A stretch of 44,418 bases of DNA from Actinomycetes bacterium (GCA_021799615.1 JAJZAC010000011.1:1-44418); one strand, 5' to 3'; counted from the first letter of the stretch, positions 15,619-23,915 are shown. Notes: generated from the sequence alone by a model not told the origin. Made by a program: numbers and translations.

Positions 15619-15725
15619 TCGGTCGGAAGAAGGAGCAGAGCGCCCATCTGATGCGTGGACGACGTCGAAGCCACTCGCGCCGTCGGCCGGAAGCGGCCAG
15701 CCGGCCGCATGGCTGATCGGGCGCC

Positions 15726-15908
15726 TCAGTCCGAGTCGGTGACCCGGATGACGTTGCCAGCGGCATCAGCCACCGGCCACGGTCCTGGGCCGGACGCCAT
15801 GCGGATCGACGCTACCCGCTCGAGCATGCGATCGTTCTCCGCCAGAATCGCTGAACGTCGGCCGGCCTCGTCATCGTCAACCGAGTGCACGGGGAACTCG
15901 TCGGTCAT
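15726..15908 (-). CDS. Small hypothetical protein (60 aa)
   Basis: ATG at 15908, 60 residues, soluble and acidic (MTDEFPVHSVDDDEAGRR...). It ends in a short beta-like segment (GPWPVADAAGNVIRVTDSD). TACCCT (15921 to 15916) lies seven bases before the ATG, matching the leaderless pattern of this genome. Third codon positions are mostly G or C. No family is recognised. A longer frame extends upstream to 16406, but it would read through the leader of the recombinase-like gene with poor codon use. Confidence 0.5.
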   Translation of the reverse strand: MTDEFPVHSVDDDEAGRRSAILAENDRMLERVASIRMASGPGPWPVADAAGNVIRVTDSD

Positions 15909-15939
15909 GCGACCCAGGGTACCGGGAAGCTCATCAGAC

Positions 15940-16054
15940 GGCGACGACTGAAGGCGTCGCCTCGGTGGAGGGATACGACCGGGCCGCATCCAGCTGGCCT
16001 TCCTGGCCGACACATCGGTCGGCGTTCGCCGTCGCAGACTCCGTTGGGGCGAAC
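15940..16054. repeat. Cluster of three inverted repeats upstream of the recombinase-like gene
   Basis: Three perfect inverted repeats occur in 115 bp. GGCGACG...CGTCGCC lies at 15940-15961, GCCGAC...GTCGGC at 16006-16023, and GTTCGCC...GGCGAAC at 16024-16054. They lie in the 268-bp gap between the 60-aa gene and the gene at 16177. They might be binding sites for the element's recombinases or a structured leader. In DNA this GC-rich, chance stems of six or seven are not rare. Confidence 0.35.
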
Positions 16055-16176
16055 GCGGTGCGGATTCGGTGTCGGTGCCGTGCCGGCTCAGAACCGTCTG
16101 ACCAGGGAGAACGCGCCCGCGGCGGCGGTGATCGACCGCGATTGCGCCGGGTGCGGCGTTCCGGACGGGTCCTTGC

Positions 16177-18033
16177 GTGTCAACCGACCAGCTGCGGACG
16201 CTTCTTGAGCGGACTCCCTCGCGCCACCTCGATGACGTGGGTGTGGGCCATGCCCGAGCTGTCGCCGTCGAGGCGGTCATGGCAGCCTTCTCGGCCAGGC
16301 CTGACCAGAAGGCGGCTGCAGAAAGCCTCCGCCTGCTGTACGGGTTCCTCGCCGGACAGGCCGGCTGGGACCGGTGCTCGCCGCCGGAGCTGAGGAGGTA
16401 CCTCACCTGGGACGCGATCGACGCGTTCGTAGCGCCCGAGCGGCTCCCGAACGTGGCTGCCGTGACCCGGCGGGGCTACCGGGCCCGGCTCTTGACCCTC
16501 GCAGACGTCGTCCACGGTGCTGCCAAGCGGCGCCGCCACACGTCGTCCCGTCAGCAGCCGGCTCATCAGCAGCCCGCCCGCCAGCCGTCGGACGGTGCTG
16601 CCGCGTTCTGGCCAACGGTGGTGAGCGAAGGTCCCTTTGTCGCGCTGGCCGCCGGGTACGGACGAAAGGGCCACGACTTGACCCGGTTCACGTGGCGAGG
16701 TCTCGACCTCGCCCGTGGCCTCGTGGAGCGTCCGTCGGGGCGCGGGAGTGCAGCTCTGGCCGCGGTGAGCACAGTGGAGCCGTTGTCCGACGCCGCTCGC
16801 CTCCGGAGTATCACCGACGTCACCTTCGAGCTGACCCCTCCTGCTGGCGGTCTGGTCTCCAAGGGGAACGACCCGGCCACCTCGTCACACCGCAAGGCTG
16901 CCCGGCCGGTCTCGCGGTCTGCCGCGGTGCGCCAGGCTCGTGCCGCCCACAAGGCAGCCCAGGAAGCCGCCGCCAGCACGGCGGGCAGAGACGTGGGCCC
17001 GAGCGCGGTCGACCTCGCCACCCGCAGCGTTCGCCAGGCGGAGGCGATCGCCCGCTACCGGCCGCGCCTGGGAACGACGACGCCGCCGTTGGAAGCCATC
17101 GAGGTGGCGACACACGCGCTGCTCAGGGCCTATGACCCGCCGTCGCAGGCGGAAGTGTGGAACAAGGGCGGGATCCTGAGTCGGTTCGCCGGCTGGGTGT
17201 GGCGCCGATCGGAACACGGGGCGCAGCGGGGCGCACTCACCCCTGACGAGCTGCTCGACCCCGGGCTCGTCGAGGCGTACCTGGACGGGCCGCTTCGTGA
17301 CGCGCCGGAAGGGTCGAAAGCCACGGTGCGCTGGGTGCTGCGCCGGGCGCTCCTCGCGCTCGCCGGGCGACCTGCCCCGGAGCGCTACCCCCGCTCGCGG
17401 GTGAAGCCGCCGTACACGCCCGCCGAGTGCGCCGCCTTCGTGCGCCAGGCGCGGATCCAGCCGACACGGTCGCGGCAACGCGCCCTGCTGGCACTCGTCG
17501 GGCTCGGGCTCGGAGCCGGGCTCGACGGCCGCGAACAGCGCCTCATCACGCCCGAGCGGCTATTCGACATCGACCTCGGGGGTGGCGTCGTCGCCCTCGG
17601 CATCCGGGTACCGGCCCCGCGGGAACGACTCGTCGTGGTCAGAGCGGCCTACGAGCTCCTCGTCCGGGAGGCCGGCGCCATCCACGAGGAAGAAGGGCGG
17701 CGCCGCGACCAGCCCTTGTACGGCACCACGACGGCCCGGCGCAACGTGACCACGGGGGCGAAGAAGCGCGGTGTCACCGCCACCGGGGCTCCCATCGAGA
17801 TCGACGCGTCGCGCCTCCGGTCCACTTGGTTGGTTGCTGCCATGTGCGCCGACCTGCCCCTCGGCACCCTCCTGCACGCCGCCGGGCTGCGCTCGCCGAG
17901 CTCGTTCGTCGATCTCCTGGCCTACTGCCCGGTTCCCGACCCGATGGACGTGGCACGGATCGAGAGGGCACTGCGCGACCCGGTCGCAGCGGAGACGGCC
18001 GCCGACAGCGCTGCGCCCGGAGGCCACGCATGA
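16177..18033 (+). CDS. Tyrosine-recombinase-like protein with altered active site
   Basis: 618 aa, GTG start at 16177 (the true start is uncertain). The C-terminal part has the layout of a tyrosine recombinase. A SAM-like core-binding region lies at about 320-400. The catalytic domain has Arg452 (GLDGREQ), Arg548 (SRLRSTW) and Tyr583 (LLAYCP). Spacings Arg-Arg 96 and Arg-Tyr 35 are close to XerD (99 and 32). The HxxR histidine is Ser545 and the later His/Trp position is Leu571. No lysine stands out after the first Arg. An additional N-terminal SAM-like segment occupies residues 15-115, and a basic linker region follows. Its TGA overlaps the start of the DDE transposase as ATGA. It may bind ends or regulate rather than cut DNA. 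Confidence 0.7.
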   Translation: MSTDQLRTLLERTPSRHLDDVGVGHARAVAVEAVMAAFSARPDQKAAAESLRLLYGFLAGQAGWDRCSPPELRRYLTWDAIDAFVAPERLPNVAAVTRRGYRARLLTLADVVHGAAKRRRHTSSRQQPAHQQPARQPSDGAAAFWPTVVSEGPFVALAAGYGRKGHDLTRFTWRGLDLARGLVERPSGRGSAALAAVSTVEPLSDAARLRSITDVTFELTPPAGGLVSKGNDPATSSHRKAARPVSRSAAVRQARAAHKAAQEAAASTAGRDVGPSAVDLATRSVRQAEAIARYRPRLGTTTPPLEAIEVATHALLRAYDPPSQAEVWNKGGILSRFAGWVWRRSEHGAQRGALTPDELLDPGLVEAYLDGPLRDAPEGSKATVRWVLRRALLALAGRPAPERYPRSRVKPPYTPAECAAFVRQARIQPTRSRQRALLALVGLGLGAGLDGREQRLITPERLFDIDLGGGVVALGIRVPAPRERLVVVRAAYELLVREAGAIHEEEGRRRDQPLYGTTTARRNVTTGAKKRGVTATGAPIEIDASRLRSTWLVAAMCADLPLGTLLHAAGLRSPSSFVDLLAYCPVPDPMDVARIERALRDPVAAETAADSAAPGGHA

Positions 18034-19739
18034 TCTCGAGCCGGGCGTTCGAGCTGGTGCTCGAGTCGGTGCGCGACAGCGGGGCCGGCCGGCGCATCGA
18101 TGCGCTCCTGGCGGGAAGCGGCGGTCGCCCGCGCCAGCTCTCAGCTGATGTCTACCTGGCAGCAGCCATCTCGACCTTCCATGCCAAGAAGACGCCGACC
18201 CTCGTGAACCTGCACGCCATCTTGACCAAGGAGCTGTCGGTCACTGCCCAGCGTGCACATGGCATCCGCAAGCTGCGCGCTGACGGGAGCGAGGCGACGC
18301 TCACGATCCGCCAGGTCCGCTACATGATGGAGGCGATCGAGAAGAAGCTGGCCATCCATGTGTCGCGGGCGGGCGACCTCGGCGAGGAAGCCAAGGTCGA
18401 CCGGCAGGAGAACCTGGCGAGGCTCGTGGAGGAGATCATCGAAGCGTCGCTCCCCGCACAGCAGGCGCCGTCGGCGATGGCGCTCGATTCGACCGCGATC
18501 CCGTCGTGGGCCCGCGGCAAGCGCCGGCCGAAGCCGAACCGGGCCGAACGCCGCGCCGCCGCCCGTGCTGGGCGCAAGGCTGCGGACGAAGCGGAAGACG
18601 GCTACGGCGACGTTCTCGACGAGGGGTACTCTGCCGACCCCGACGCGTCGTGGGGGTATCGCACAAAGACCTACGACACGGGCAGTTCCTACTGCTTCGG
18701 CTACGACGTCCACGCCATGGTCGGGGTGCCCGCGCATGGCGCGAACGGTGCCGACGTTCCCATCCTCACCTACGGGATCTCCATCCAGCCGTGTGGCACC
18801 GATGTCGTCGCCCCCTCGTTGCGCCTTCTGGACCGGATGCGAGAGGGTGAGCGGCCCGTCGACGAGCTGCTCGTCGACCGGGGGTACTCCTACAAGGACG
18901 GCTCCCGCTGGGGAGCCGAGCTCGCCCGACGGGGCATCGCCCAGGTCCTCGACCTCCACCCGAGCGAGGTCGGGCCGCGCGAGCACGAGGGGATGGTGGT
19001 GATCGCCGGTGTCCCGCATTGCCCCGCCCTCCCCGAAGAGCTCTGGCACATCCAACGGCCGGCGCGGCTGTCGGTGCCGGCCCTGAAAGCCAACGCCACG
19101 AGCGTCGAACGGGACCGCCACCAGCTCGAAGTCGACCAGCTCAGCGCCTTTGCGGACGCCATCGCTGAACGCCTGCGCTACAGCTTCGTGAAGGTCGCAC
19201 GCCCGCGGAGGACAGCCAAGGACCAGGGGGCGTGGCGCTGGGCGTGCCCGGCCCAGGCAGGGAAACTCCGGTGCGCCAACTGCCCCATGTCCGCCCACCT
19301 CCCCGCCGACACACCCGAGGTGGCCGATCCCCCCGATCCCCACTCCGCCGGGGGCGCTCCCGTGTGCTGCACGCAGCGCACCGTCACCGTCCCCGGGGCG
19401 GCCACCCGAAAGCTCGCCCAGGAGCACTACTGGGGTTCACCCGAATGGATCACCTCGTTCGCTCGTCGCACCCGGGTCGAGGGCTTCTTCGGCAACCTGA
19501 AGGGCGCGTCTACGAGCAACGTCCGGCACGGCTGGTGCCGGCTCATGGGCATCGTGAAGACGTCGGTGATGGTGGCGTGCGCCGTGGCGGCAACGAACAT
19601 CTCGCTGCTCCGGGCGTGGGCGAAGCGCACCGGGGACTACAGCTGCCCGCTCGCCGCTCCTCTGCCCGAGACCCTGTTCGCCGAGGTCCCGCCCGAGGCG
19701 CTCGAGGCCGTCGGCGCAGATCCGCCGCCCGGGGTCTGA
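18030..19739 (+). CDS. DDE transposase
   Basis: 569 aa, ATG at 18030 in an ATGA overlap with the recombinase-like gene. The catalytic triad is recognisable: Asp153 (ALDSTAIPSW), Asp283 (LLVDRGYSY) and Glu484 (RRTRVEGFFGNLKG). The last fits the R-x-x-V-E-x-x-F pattern of the IS4/IS1182/IS5 type RNase H fold. A cysteine cluster between the second Asp and the Glu (ACPAQ, RCANCP, PVCCT) is probably a zinc ribbon. A basic insert (KRRPKPNRAERRAAARAGRK) follows the first Asp. The frame is intact, so the enzyme may be active. The exact IS family is uncertain, and being second gene of an operon with a recombinase-like protein is unusual. Confidence 0.85.
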   Translation: MISSRAFELVLESVRDSGAGRRIDALLAGSGGRPRQLSADVYLAAAISTFHAKKTPTLVNLHAILTKELSVTAQRAHGIRKLRADGSEATLTIRQVRYMMEAIEKKLAIHVSRAGDLGEEAKVDRQENLARLVEEIIEASLPAQQAPSAMALDSTAIPSWARGKRRPKPNRAERRAAARAGRKAADEAEDGYGDVLDEGYSADPDASWGYRTKTYDTGSSYCFGYDVHAMVGVPAHGANGADVPILTYGISIQPCGTDVVAPSLRLLDRMREGERPVDELLVDRGYSYKDGSRWGAELARRGIAQVLDLHPSEVGPREHEGMVVIAGVPHCPALPEELWHIQRPARLSVPALKANATSVERDRHQLEVDQLSAFADAIAERLRYSFVKVARPRRTAKDQGAWRWACPAQAGKLRCANCPMSAHLPADTPEVADPPDPHSAGGAPVCCTQRTVTVPGAATRKLAQEHYWGSPEWITSFARRTRVEGFFGNLKGASTSNVRHGWCRLMGIVKTSVMVACAVAATNISLLRAWAKRTGDYSCPLAAPLPETLFAEVPPEALEAVGADPPPGV

Positions 19740-19964
19740 TGACGCTGAGGTTGGCGAGGCGGTAGCGCCGGCTCTTTCGTCGCGCCCGAACCTACCGGCT
19801 GCGTTTCCTTCGCCGAGCTCGGGCTGCCAGCGACGCGTCCTGACGGCCCAGATGTGCGGCTCCGGCCGCCGGATCGGGCTGCTCGCACCCTCTCGGACCC
19901 CGGGACCGTCCGTTCAGCCGACTTTCGTAACAAGGGGGCCCTCACTTTCGTAAGGACCCCGCAG
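19740..19964. other. Non-coding right end of the island
   Basis: 225 bp between the transposase stop and tRNA-Ser(GGA) with no gene. CTTTCGT occurs three times, near 19774 and within 19921-19930 and 19944-19953; the last two are exact 10-mers ACTTTCGTAA. It includes the right inverted end and the right direct repeat block. Confidence 0.6.
19917..19933 (-). repeat. Right terminal inverted repeat candidate
   Basis: On the minus strand it reads TTGTTACGAAAGTCGGC, matching the left end at 12237-12253 in 15 of 17 positions and facing it. It overlaps the first of two ACTTTCGTAA 10-mers, so part of the match may come from the repeat block itself. Confidence 0.5.
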
Positions 19965-19966
19965 CG
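19921..19966 (+). repeat. Right direct repeat block of the island, abutting tRNA-Ser
   Basis: Homologous to 12191-12233. Two exact ACTTTCGTAA 10-mers surround GGGGGCCCTC. The block then continues into AGGACCCCGCAGCG, whose last two bases are the discriminator and first acceptor base of tRNA-Ser(GGA). Read from the tRNA it forms a GGGGTCC/GGGCCCC hairpin, so it also looks like the tRNA's terminator. Confidence 0.7.
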
Positions 19967-20049
19967 GAGGAGGTGGGATTTGAACCCACGGTGGGTTGCC
20001 CCACACACGATTTCCAGTCGTGCCGATTCGGCCGCTCTCGCACTCCTCC
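19965..20049 (-). tRNA. tRNA-Ser(GGA)
   Basis: 85-nt type II tRNA on the minus strand. The acceptor stem GGAGGAG/CTCCTCC pairs fully. The anticodon loop CTGGAAA gives GGA, reading UCC and UCU. The T arm contains GGGTTCAAATCCC. The variable arm is long (TGTGGGGCAACCCAC). The discriminator is G and CCA is not encoded. The island's right repeat touches its 3' end, a common integration position. Confidence 0.97.
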
Positions 20050-20209
20050 GAGCCGGGCCGGCCGCGGCCGCCCGTCTGTCGCCCGCCTGACCGGAGCCGG
20101 CCCGGCGGAGCGCCCCGTCAGGCTAGCCGCGTCCCACCGCCCGTTCGGCGGCCCGCGTTGTTGTCGGTGCGGGTGCTCCTGGCCCGGAACCAGCGCCAGG
20201 AAGGGGGGC

Positions 20210-20222
20210 TAAGCTGGTCGCT
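20210..20222 (+). promoter_or_regulatory. SRP RNA promoter -10 box
   Basis: TAAGCT at 20210-20215 is seven bases before the predicted 5' end of the SRP RNA at about 20223. Because the RNA end can be placed by its terminal stem, this calibrates the TAnnnT box to start-site distance in this genome. Confidence 0.5.
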
Positions 20223-20352
20223 CCGTCGCCGGGTGCGGTGGCCGGGTCCTGCGCGACGGCCTCCCGTGAACCGAGTCAGGGTCGGAAGGCAGCAGCTCTC
20301 AGCGGGCCCGGTCGGGTGCCGCAGACCGCCTGGCCACCGCACCGGGCGACGG
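20223..20352 (+). ncRNA. ffs: Signal recognition particle RNA (small bacterial type)
   Basis: About 130 nt. The universally conserved SRP domain IV loop is visible as GTCAGGGTCGGAAGGCAGCAGC at about 20275-20297 (bases given in part: GTCAGG, GGAAGG, AGCAGC). The 5' segment from CCGTCGCC with GGTGCGGTGGCC pairs with the 3' segment GGCCACCGCACC and GGGCGACGG, forming a long rod. It sits directly upstream of dnaX, as in many Actinomycetota. It partners the Ffh protein in membrane targeting of nascent proteins. Confidence 0.9.
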
Positions 20353-20432
20353 GCCGGACCCGAGGATGCCGCAGCGATCGGCTCTGCGGGACCGGGTCCC
20401 GGGGTGCCGGTGGCCCGGTAGGCTCACCCGAC

Positions 20433-22490
20433 GTGGACGGCGACGCCCCAGTGCCGAGCGACGGTCCGGGGGGCGAGCCCTACCAGTCGCTCTACCGCAG
20501 GTTCCGGCCCGGCACCTTCGCGGAGGTCCGGGGCCAGGACCACGTCGTCCTGGCCCTGCGCAACGCCGTGCGTGACGGACGCGTGGCCCACGCCTACCTG
20601 TTCAGCGGCCCGCGCGGCACCGGCAAGACGTCCACAGCGCGGATCCTGGCCAAGGCGTTGAACTGCGCGGACCCGCAGGACGGCGAACCGTGCGGGACGT
20701 GCCCGTCGTGCGTCGAGATCGCCCGGGGGGCATCGCTCGACGTCCACGAGCTCGACGCCGCCTCCAACAACGGTGTCGAGGCCATGCGCGATCTCGTCTC
20801 CCGGGCCGCGCTGGGCACGCCCGGGCGCCAGAAGGTGTACATCGTCGACGAGGTCCACATGCTGTCGACGGCGGCGTCGAACGCGCTCCTGAAGACGCTG
20901 GAAGAGCCACCGGCCCACGTCGTCTTCGTCCTGGCCACGACCGACCCCCAGAAGGTCCTCCCGACGATCCGGAGCCGCACCCAGCACTTCGAGTTCCGGC
21001 TCCTCGGTGCGGAGACGCTCGTGTCGCTGTTGGAGGACGTCCGGGCGGCGGCAGGGCTCGACCTCGGAGACGAGGCCCTCGGTCTCGCGGTCCGACGTGG
21101 TCGTGGCTCCGCCCGCGACACGCTGTCCGTCCTCGACCAGCTGGCCGCCTCCGACCACGTGGACGACGACCTGCCCGAGCTCGGCACCGTCGTGGGCGCG
21201 CTCGGCGAACGTGACGCGCCCGCCGCGCTGGTGGCCGTGTCCCGGCTGGTCGAGGAAGGCTGGGGACCGGCCCAGCTGGCCGCCGACCTGGTCGAGTACC
21301 TGCGCCAGGGGTTCCTGTCGCTGGTGGCGCCCGACCTGGTGGCGCTGGCCGGCGCCGAGAAAGAGGCCGTCGCCGCCCTGGCCGCCCGGCTGGGCCTGGC
21401 CGGTCTGGTGCGGTCCATCGAGACGCTCGGGGTCGCCCAGGTGCAGATGCGTGACGCACCCGATCCCCGGGTGAACCTCGAGGTGGCGCTGGTGCGCCTG
21501 GCCCACCCCGAGGCGGACGACGGCCCCGATGCCATCGTGGCCAGGCTGGAACGCCTCGAGCGAGCGGTGGCAGCGGGCACGACACCGGGCACGGCGCCCG
21601 TCGCAGCTCGATCGGTTGCCGCCCGCGCTCCGGCGGTGCCGCCTCCCGACGTGCCCGTGGCGGACGAGCCCTCCCCCGCAGCCCCGGCGGCAGCGGCGGC
21701 TCCGGTGGTAGCGGTCACCCCGACGGGATCCCCCACGGAGGCGACCGAGCCCGGAGGGCCGCCGGCCCCGCGCTCCGGGAGCACCGGCGGACGGCCCACA
21801 CTCGGTGCATTGCGTCGCCAGGCAGCCCAGACGGCCGGGGCTCCGGACCGCCCGGCACCTGCCCGGGCCGCTGCCCCGTCGCCGGACCCCCCGGCGCCGG
21901 ATCAGCCGGCGCCCGACCGTCCGGCACCCACCCGGGCCGGTACCTCGGATCCGGCGTCCAGCCCGGGTCCGGGTGGGCTGCCCAGCCGTGACGAGCTGAC
22001 GCAGGCATGGGGAGACCACGTCCTCGGCACCCTGCGGCCCAAGGCGAAGGCCCTGGTGGTGGCCGGGCGCTTCCTCGACGTGACCGACGTCGCCGTGTTC
22101 GCCCTGCCCAACCAGATCCACCGTGACCGCTGCGAGGAGGTCCGCGCCGACGTGGAGGCGGCGCTGGCCGCCCAGTTCGGGCGACCGGTCCCCGTCCGCA
22201 TGGTGGTCGAACCGGATGGCACCGGGTCGGCGTCGACCACGGCCGCCGGTGCCGGTCGCGGTGCCCCTCCGGCCGGACCCCCGGCCGAGCCCCCGGCCGG
22301 ACCCCCGGCCGGGCCTCCGACCGGACCCCCGACCGGGCGCTCCCCAGCACCGCCGCCCCCCGTCGACCAGGACGAGGACGAGAACCTGGCCATCTTCGAG
22401 ACGGCCGAGCCGGTCTCCGACGCCCAGTACGACGGTTCTGCCGAGGCACGGCTGCTGCGGGCCTTCCCCGGCGCCGAGGAGGTCCGGTGA
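20433..22490 (+). CDS. dnaX: DNA polymerase III subunit gamma/tau
   Basis: 685 aa from the GTG at 20433, which follows TAGGCT (20419-20424) by eight bases with no ribosome binding site. The clamp-loader AAA+ core is complete: YQSLYRRFRPGTFAEVRGQD, Walker A GPRGTGKTS, four zinc cysteines (CADP, CGTCPSC), DEXX-type Walker B VDEVHMLS, sensor ATTDPQK and the SRTQHF arginine finger. After about residue 370 comes a long Pro/Ala-rich linker, then a C-terminal tau domain (SRDELTQAWGDHVLG...). A second Pro/Gly repeat tract and the short tail NLAIFETAEPVSDAQYDGS follow. Whether a shorter gamma form is made by frameshifting cannot be seen. Confidence 0.96.
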   Translation: MDGDAPVPSDGPGGEPYQSLYRRFRPGTFAEVRGQDHVVLALRNAVRDGRVAHAYLFSGPRGTGKTSTARILAKALNCADPQDGEPCGTCPSCVEIARGASLDVHELDAASNNGVEAMRDLVSRAALGTPGRQKVYIVDEVHMLSTAASNALLKTLEEPPAHVVFVLATTDPQKVLPTIRSRTQHFEFRLLGAETLVSLLEDVRAAAGLDLGDEALGLAVRRGRGSARDTLSVLDQLAASDHVDDDLPELGTVVGALGERDAPAALVAVSRLVEEGWGPAQLAADLVEYLRQGFLSLVAPDLVALAGAEKEAVAALAARLGLAGLVRSIETLGVAQVQMRDAPDPRVNLEVALVRLAHPEADDGPDAIVARLERLERAVAAGTTPGTAPVAARSVAARAPAVPPPDVPVADEPSPAAPAAAAAPVVAVTPTGSPTEATEPGGPPAPRSGSTGGRPTLGALRRQAAQTAGAPDRPAPARAAAPSPDPPAPDQPAPDRPAPTRAGTSDPASSPGPGGLPSRDELTQAWGDHVLGTLRPKAKALVVAGRFLDVTDVAVFALPNQIHRDRCEEVRADVEAALAAQFGRPVPVRMVVEPDGTGSASTTAAGAGRGAPPAGPPAEPPAGPPAGPPTGPPTGRSPAPPPPVDQDEDENLAIFETAEPVSDAQYDGSAEARLLRAFPGAEEVR

Positions 22491-22540
22491 CCGGCACGGC
22501 ACGGTGCGCTCCACCCTCGGTCCAGGCGGGGGCCAGCTGA

Positions 22541-23146
22541 ATGGCGACGTTCTCCGGCCCTCTCCAGGCGCTCGTGGACGAGCTCGGGCGGCTCCCCGGC
22601 GTCGGCCCCAAGTCGGCCCAGCGCATCGCCTTCTACCTCCTCAAGCTGCCCGGCCCCGATGCCCTGCGCCTGGCCGACGCCATCACCGCGGTGAAGGAGC
22701 GCATGACGCTGTGCACCCGGTGCTTCAACGTCGCCGAGGGCGAGCTCTGCACGATCTGCCTCGACGACCGGCGCGACTCCTCGGTGATGTGTGTGGTGGA
22801 GGACCCCCGTGACATCGTGGCGGTGGAGAAGACCGGCGAGTTCTCGGGCCGTTACCACGTGCTCCAGGGCGCTCTCAACCCCATCGAAGGGATCGGGCCC
22901 GACCAGCTCCGCGTCCGCGAGCTCATGGCCAGGGTCGACGCCGAGAGCGTGACCGAGGTGATCCTCTGCACCAACCCCAACCTCGAGGGTGAGGCGACGG
23001 CCATGTACCTGGCGCGGCTGCTCAAGCCGCTCGGGTTGACGGTGACGCGGATCGCCAGCGGACTGCCGGTCGGTGGCGACCTCGAGTACGCCGACGAGCT
23101 GACGCTCGGCCGGGCCCTCGAGGGACGGCGGGCCGTGGACGCCTGA
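22541..23146 (+). CDS. recR: Recombination mediator protein RecR
   Basis: 201 aa, ATG start 50 bases after dnaX; the ribosome binding site is weak. The features in order are an N-terminal helix-hairpin-helix ([17 protein letters not shown]) and a zinc finger with four cysteines (CTRC, CTIC). A Toprim domain follows ([39 protein letters not shown]), and the end is [25 protein letters not shown]. It helps RecF/RecO load RecA at gaps. The usual ybaB gene between dnaX and recR is missing here. Confidence 0.97.
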   Translation: MATFSGPLQALVDELGRLPGVGPKSAQRIAFYLLKLPGPDALRLADAITAVKERMTLCTRCFNVAEGELCTICLDDRRDSSVMCVVEDPRDIVAVEKTGEFSGRYHVLQGALNPIEGIGPDQLRVRELMARVDAESVTEVILCTNPNLEGEATAMYLARLLKPLGLTVTRIASGLPVGGDLEYADELTLGRALEGRRAVDA

Positions 23147-23236
23147 GGCCGGCGGGGAGCAAGCACGACCTCGACCTACCGGTGCACCGGCCTGCCCTGC
23201 CACCCGCCGCCGGCGCATCTGGGGCACGATGCGACG

Positions 23237-23824
23237 GTGACACCGGAGACCCGCCGTGCCTTCCCACCCGGCCACCTGTACCTGTGGGTGCTCCGGCACG
23301 CCAAGGCGGCCTCGGGCGCACCCGGGGGTGACCACGAGCGGCCGCTCACCGAACGGGGGGCGCGGGACGCGGCGAAGCTCGGCACCCGGCTGACCGCCGG
23401 CGCCGGTTCACTGGCCATGGCCGGACCGGACGGCGAACCCGTGCCCAGCCCCGAGCTGGTCCTGTGCTCGACGGCCGCCCGGACGGTCGCCACCGCAGCG
23501 CTCGTCTTCGGCGGTGCCGGCGACGACGACCCGCCGCCGCTCCGGCGGGAGCGCTCCCTCTACGGGGCGTCGGCGCCCACCGCCCTGAGCGCCGTCCGCG
23601 AGGCCGGTGACGGGCCCCGCTCGGTGGCGATCGTCGGCCACAACCCCGGGTTGTTCCACCTGGCCTGGGAGCTGCTCGACCCCGAGAACGACGGCCGGGA
23701 CCGCCTTACCGCGCACGGGTTCCCCACCTGCACGCTGGCCGTCGTGGCCCTCCCGGCGCCGGCGTGGTCGGAGGTGGGGCCGGCCTCCGGCTGGTTGTGC
23801 GGCGTGACGTCGCCGCCCTACTGA
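23237..23824 (+). CDS. SixA-like histidine phosphatase
   Basis: 195 aa, GTG start at 23237, preceded by CACGAT six bases upstream rather than by a ribosome binding site. The phosphohistidine motif is RHAKAA near residue 20, with the second His in IVGHNPGL and a conserved Arg and Glu in between (ERPLTERG). This arrangement fits SixA and related small phosphatases that act on phosphohistidine or small phosphoesters. The real substrate is unknown. The C-terminus adds a short unassigned tail. It converges on the thiolase gene across strong hairpins. Confidence 0.87.
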   Translation: MTPETRRAFPPGHLYLWVLRHAKAASGAPGGDHERPLTERGARDAAKLGTRLTAGAGSLAMAGPDGEPVPSPELVLCSTAARTVATAALVFGGAGDDDPPPLRRERSLYGASAPTALSAVREAGDGPRSVAIVGHNPGLFHLAWELLDPENDGRDRLTAHGFPTCTLAVVALPAPAWSEVGPASGWLCGVTSPPY

Positions 23825-23855
23825 CCCGGCGGCCAGGCGGGCCGCCCGACGCGAC

Positions 23856-23913
23856 GGACGGCCGGTGTGGGAGCCGGCCGTCCGGGTTCGTCGGGCGGAT
23901 GCTCCGCCCGACG
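23856..23913. terminator. Paired GC hairpins between convergent genes
   Basis: Two perfect hairpins stand in tandem. GGACGGCCGG pairs with CCGGCCGTCC around an 8-base loop (23856-23883). CGTCGGGCGGA pairs with TCCGCCCGACG around TGC (23889-23913). They lie between the stops of the SixA-like gene (23824) and the thiolase (23916). No U tract follows, as is common in actinobacterial terminators. They probably end transcription from both sides. Confidence 0.75.
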
Positions 23914-23915
23914 GC

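Larger units (their letters stand above)
12191..19966. mobile_element. Candidate genomic island inserted next to tRNA-Ser(GGA)
   Basis: A 7.8-kb segment is bounded by imperfect direct repeats (12191-12233 and 19921-19966) and a 17-bp pair of inverted ends (12237-12253 and 19917-19933, 15 of 17 matching). The right boundary touches the 3' end of tRNA-Ser(GGA). Inside are a toxin-antitoxin pair of AbiE type, a transposase, a recombinase-like protein, decayed reading frames and unknown genes, with less uniform codon usage than the flanks. Outside are conserved chromosomal genes (tadA and tRNA-Ser on one side, SRP RNA and dnaX on the other). Whether this is one element or several nested insertions is not settled. 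Confidence 0.6.

Noticed and set aside
18030-19739. Assigning the transposase to a named IS family
   Set aside because: The DDE spacing and zinc cluster fit several families. Without a database comparison a name would be a guess.
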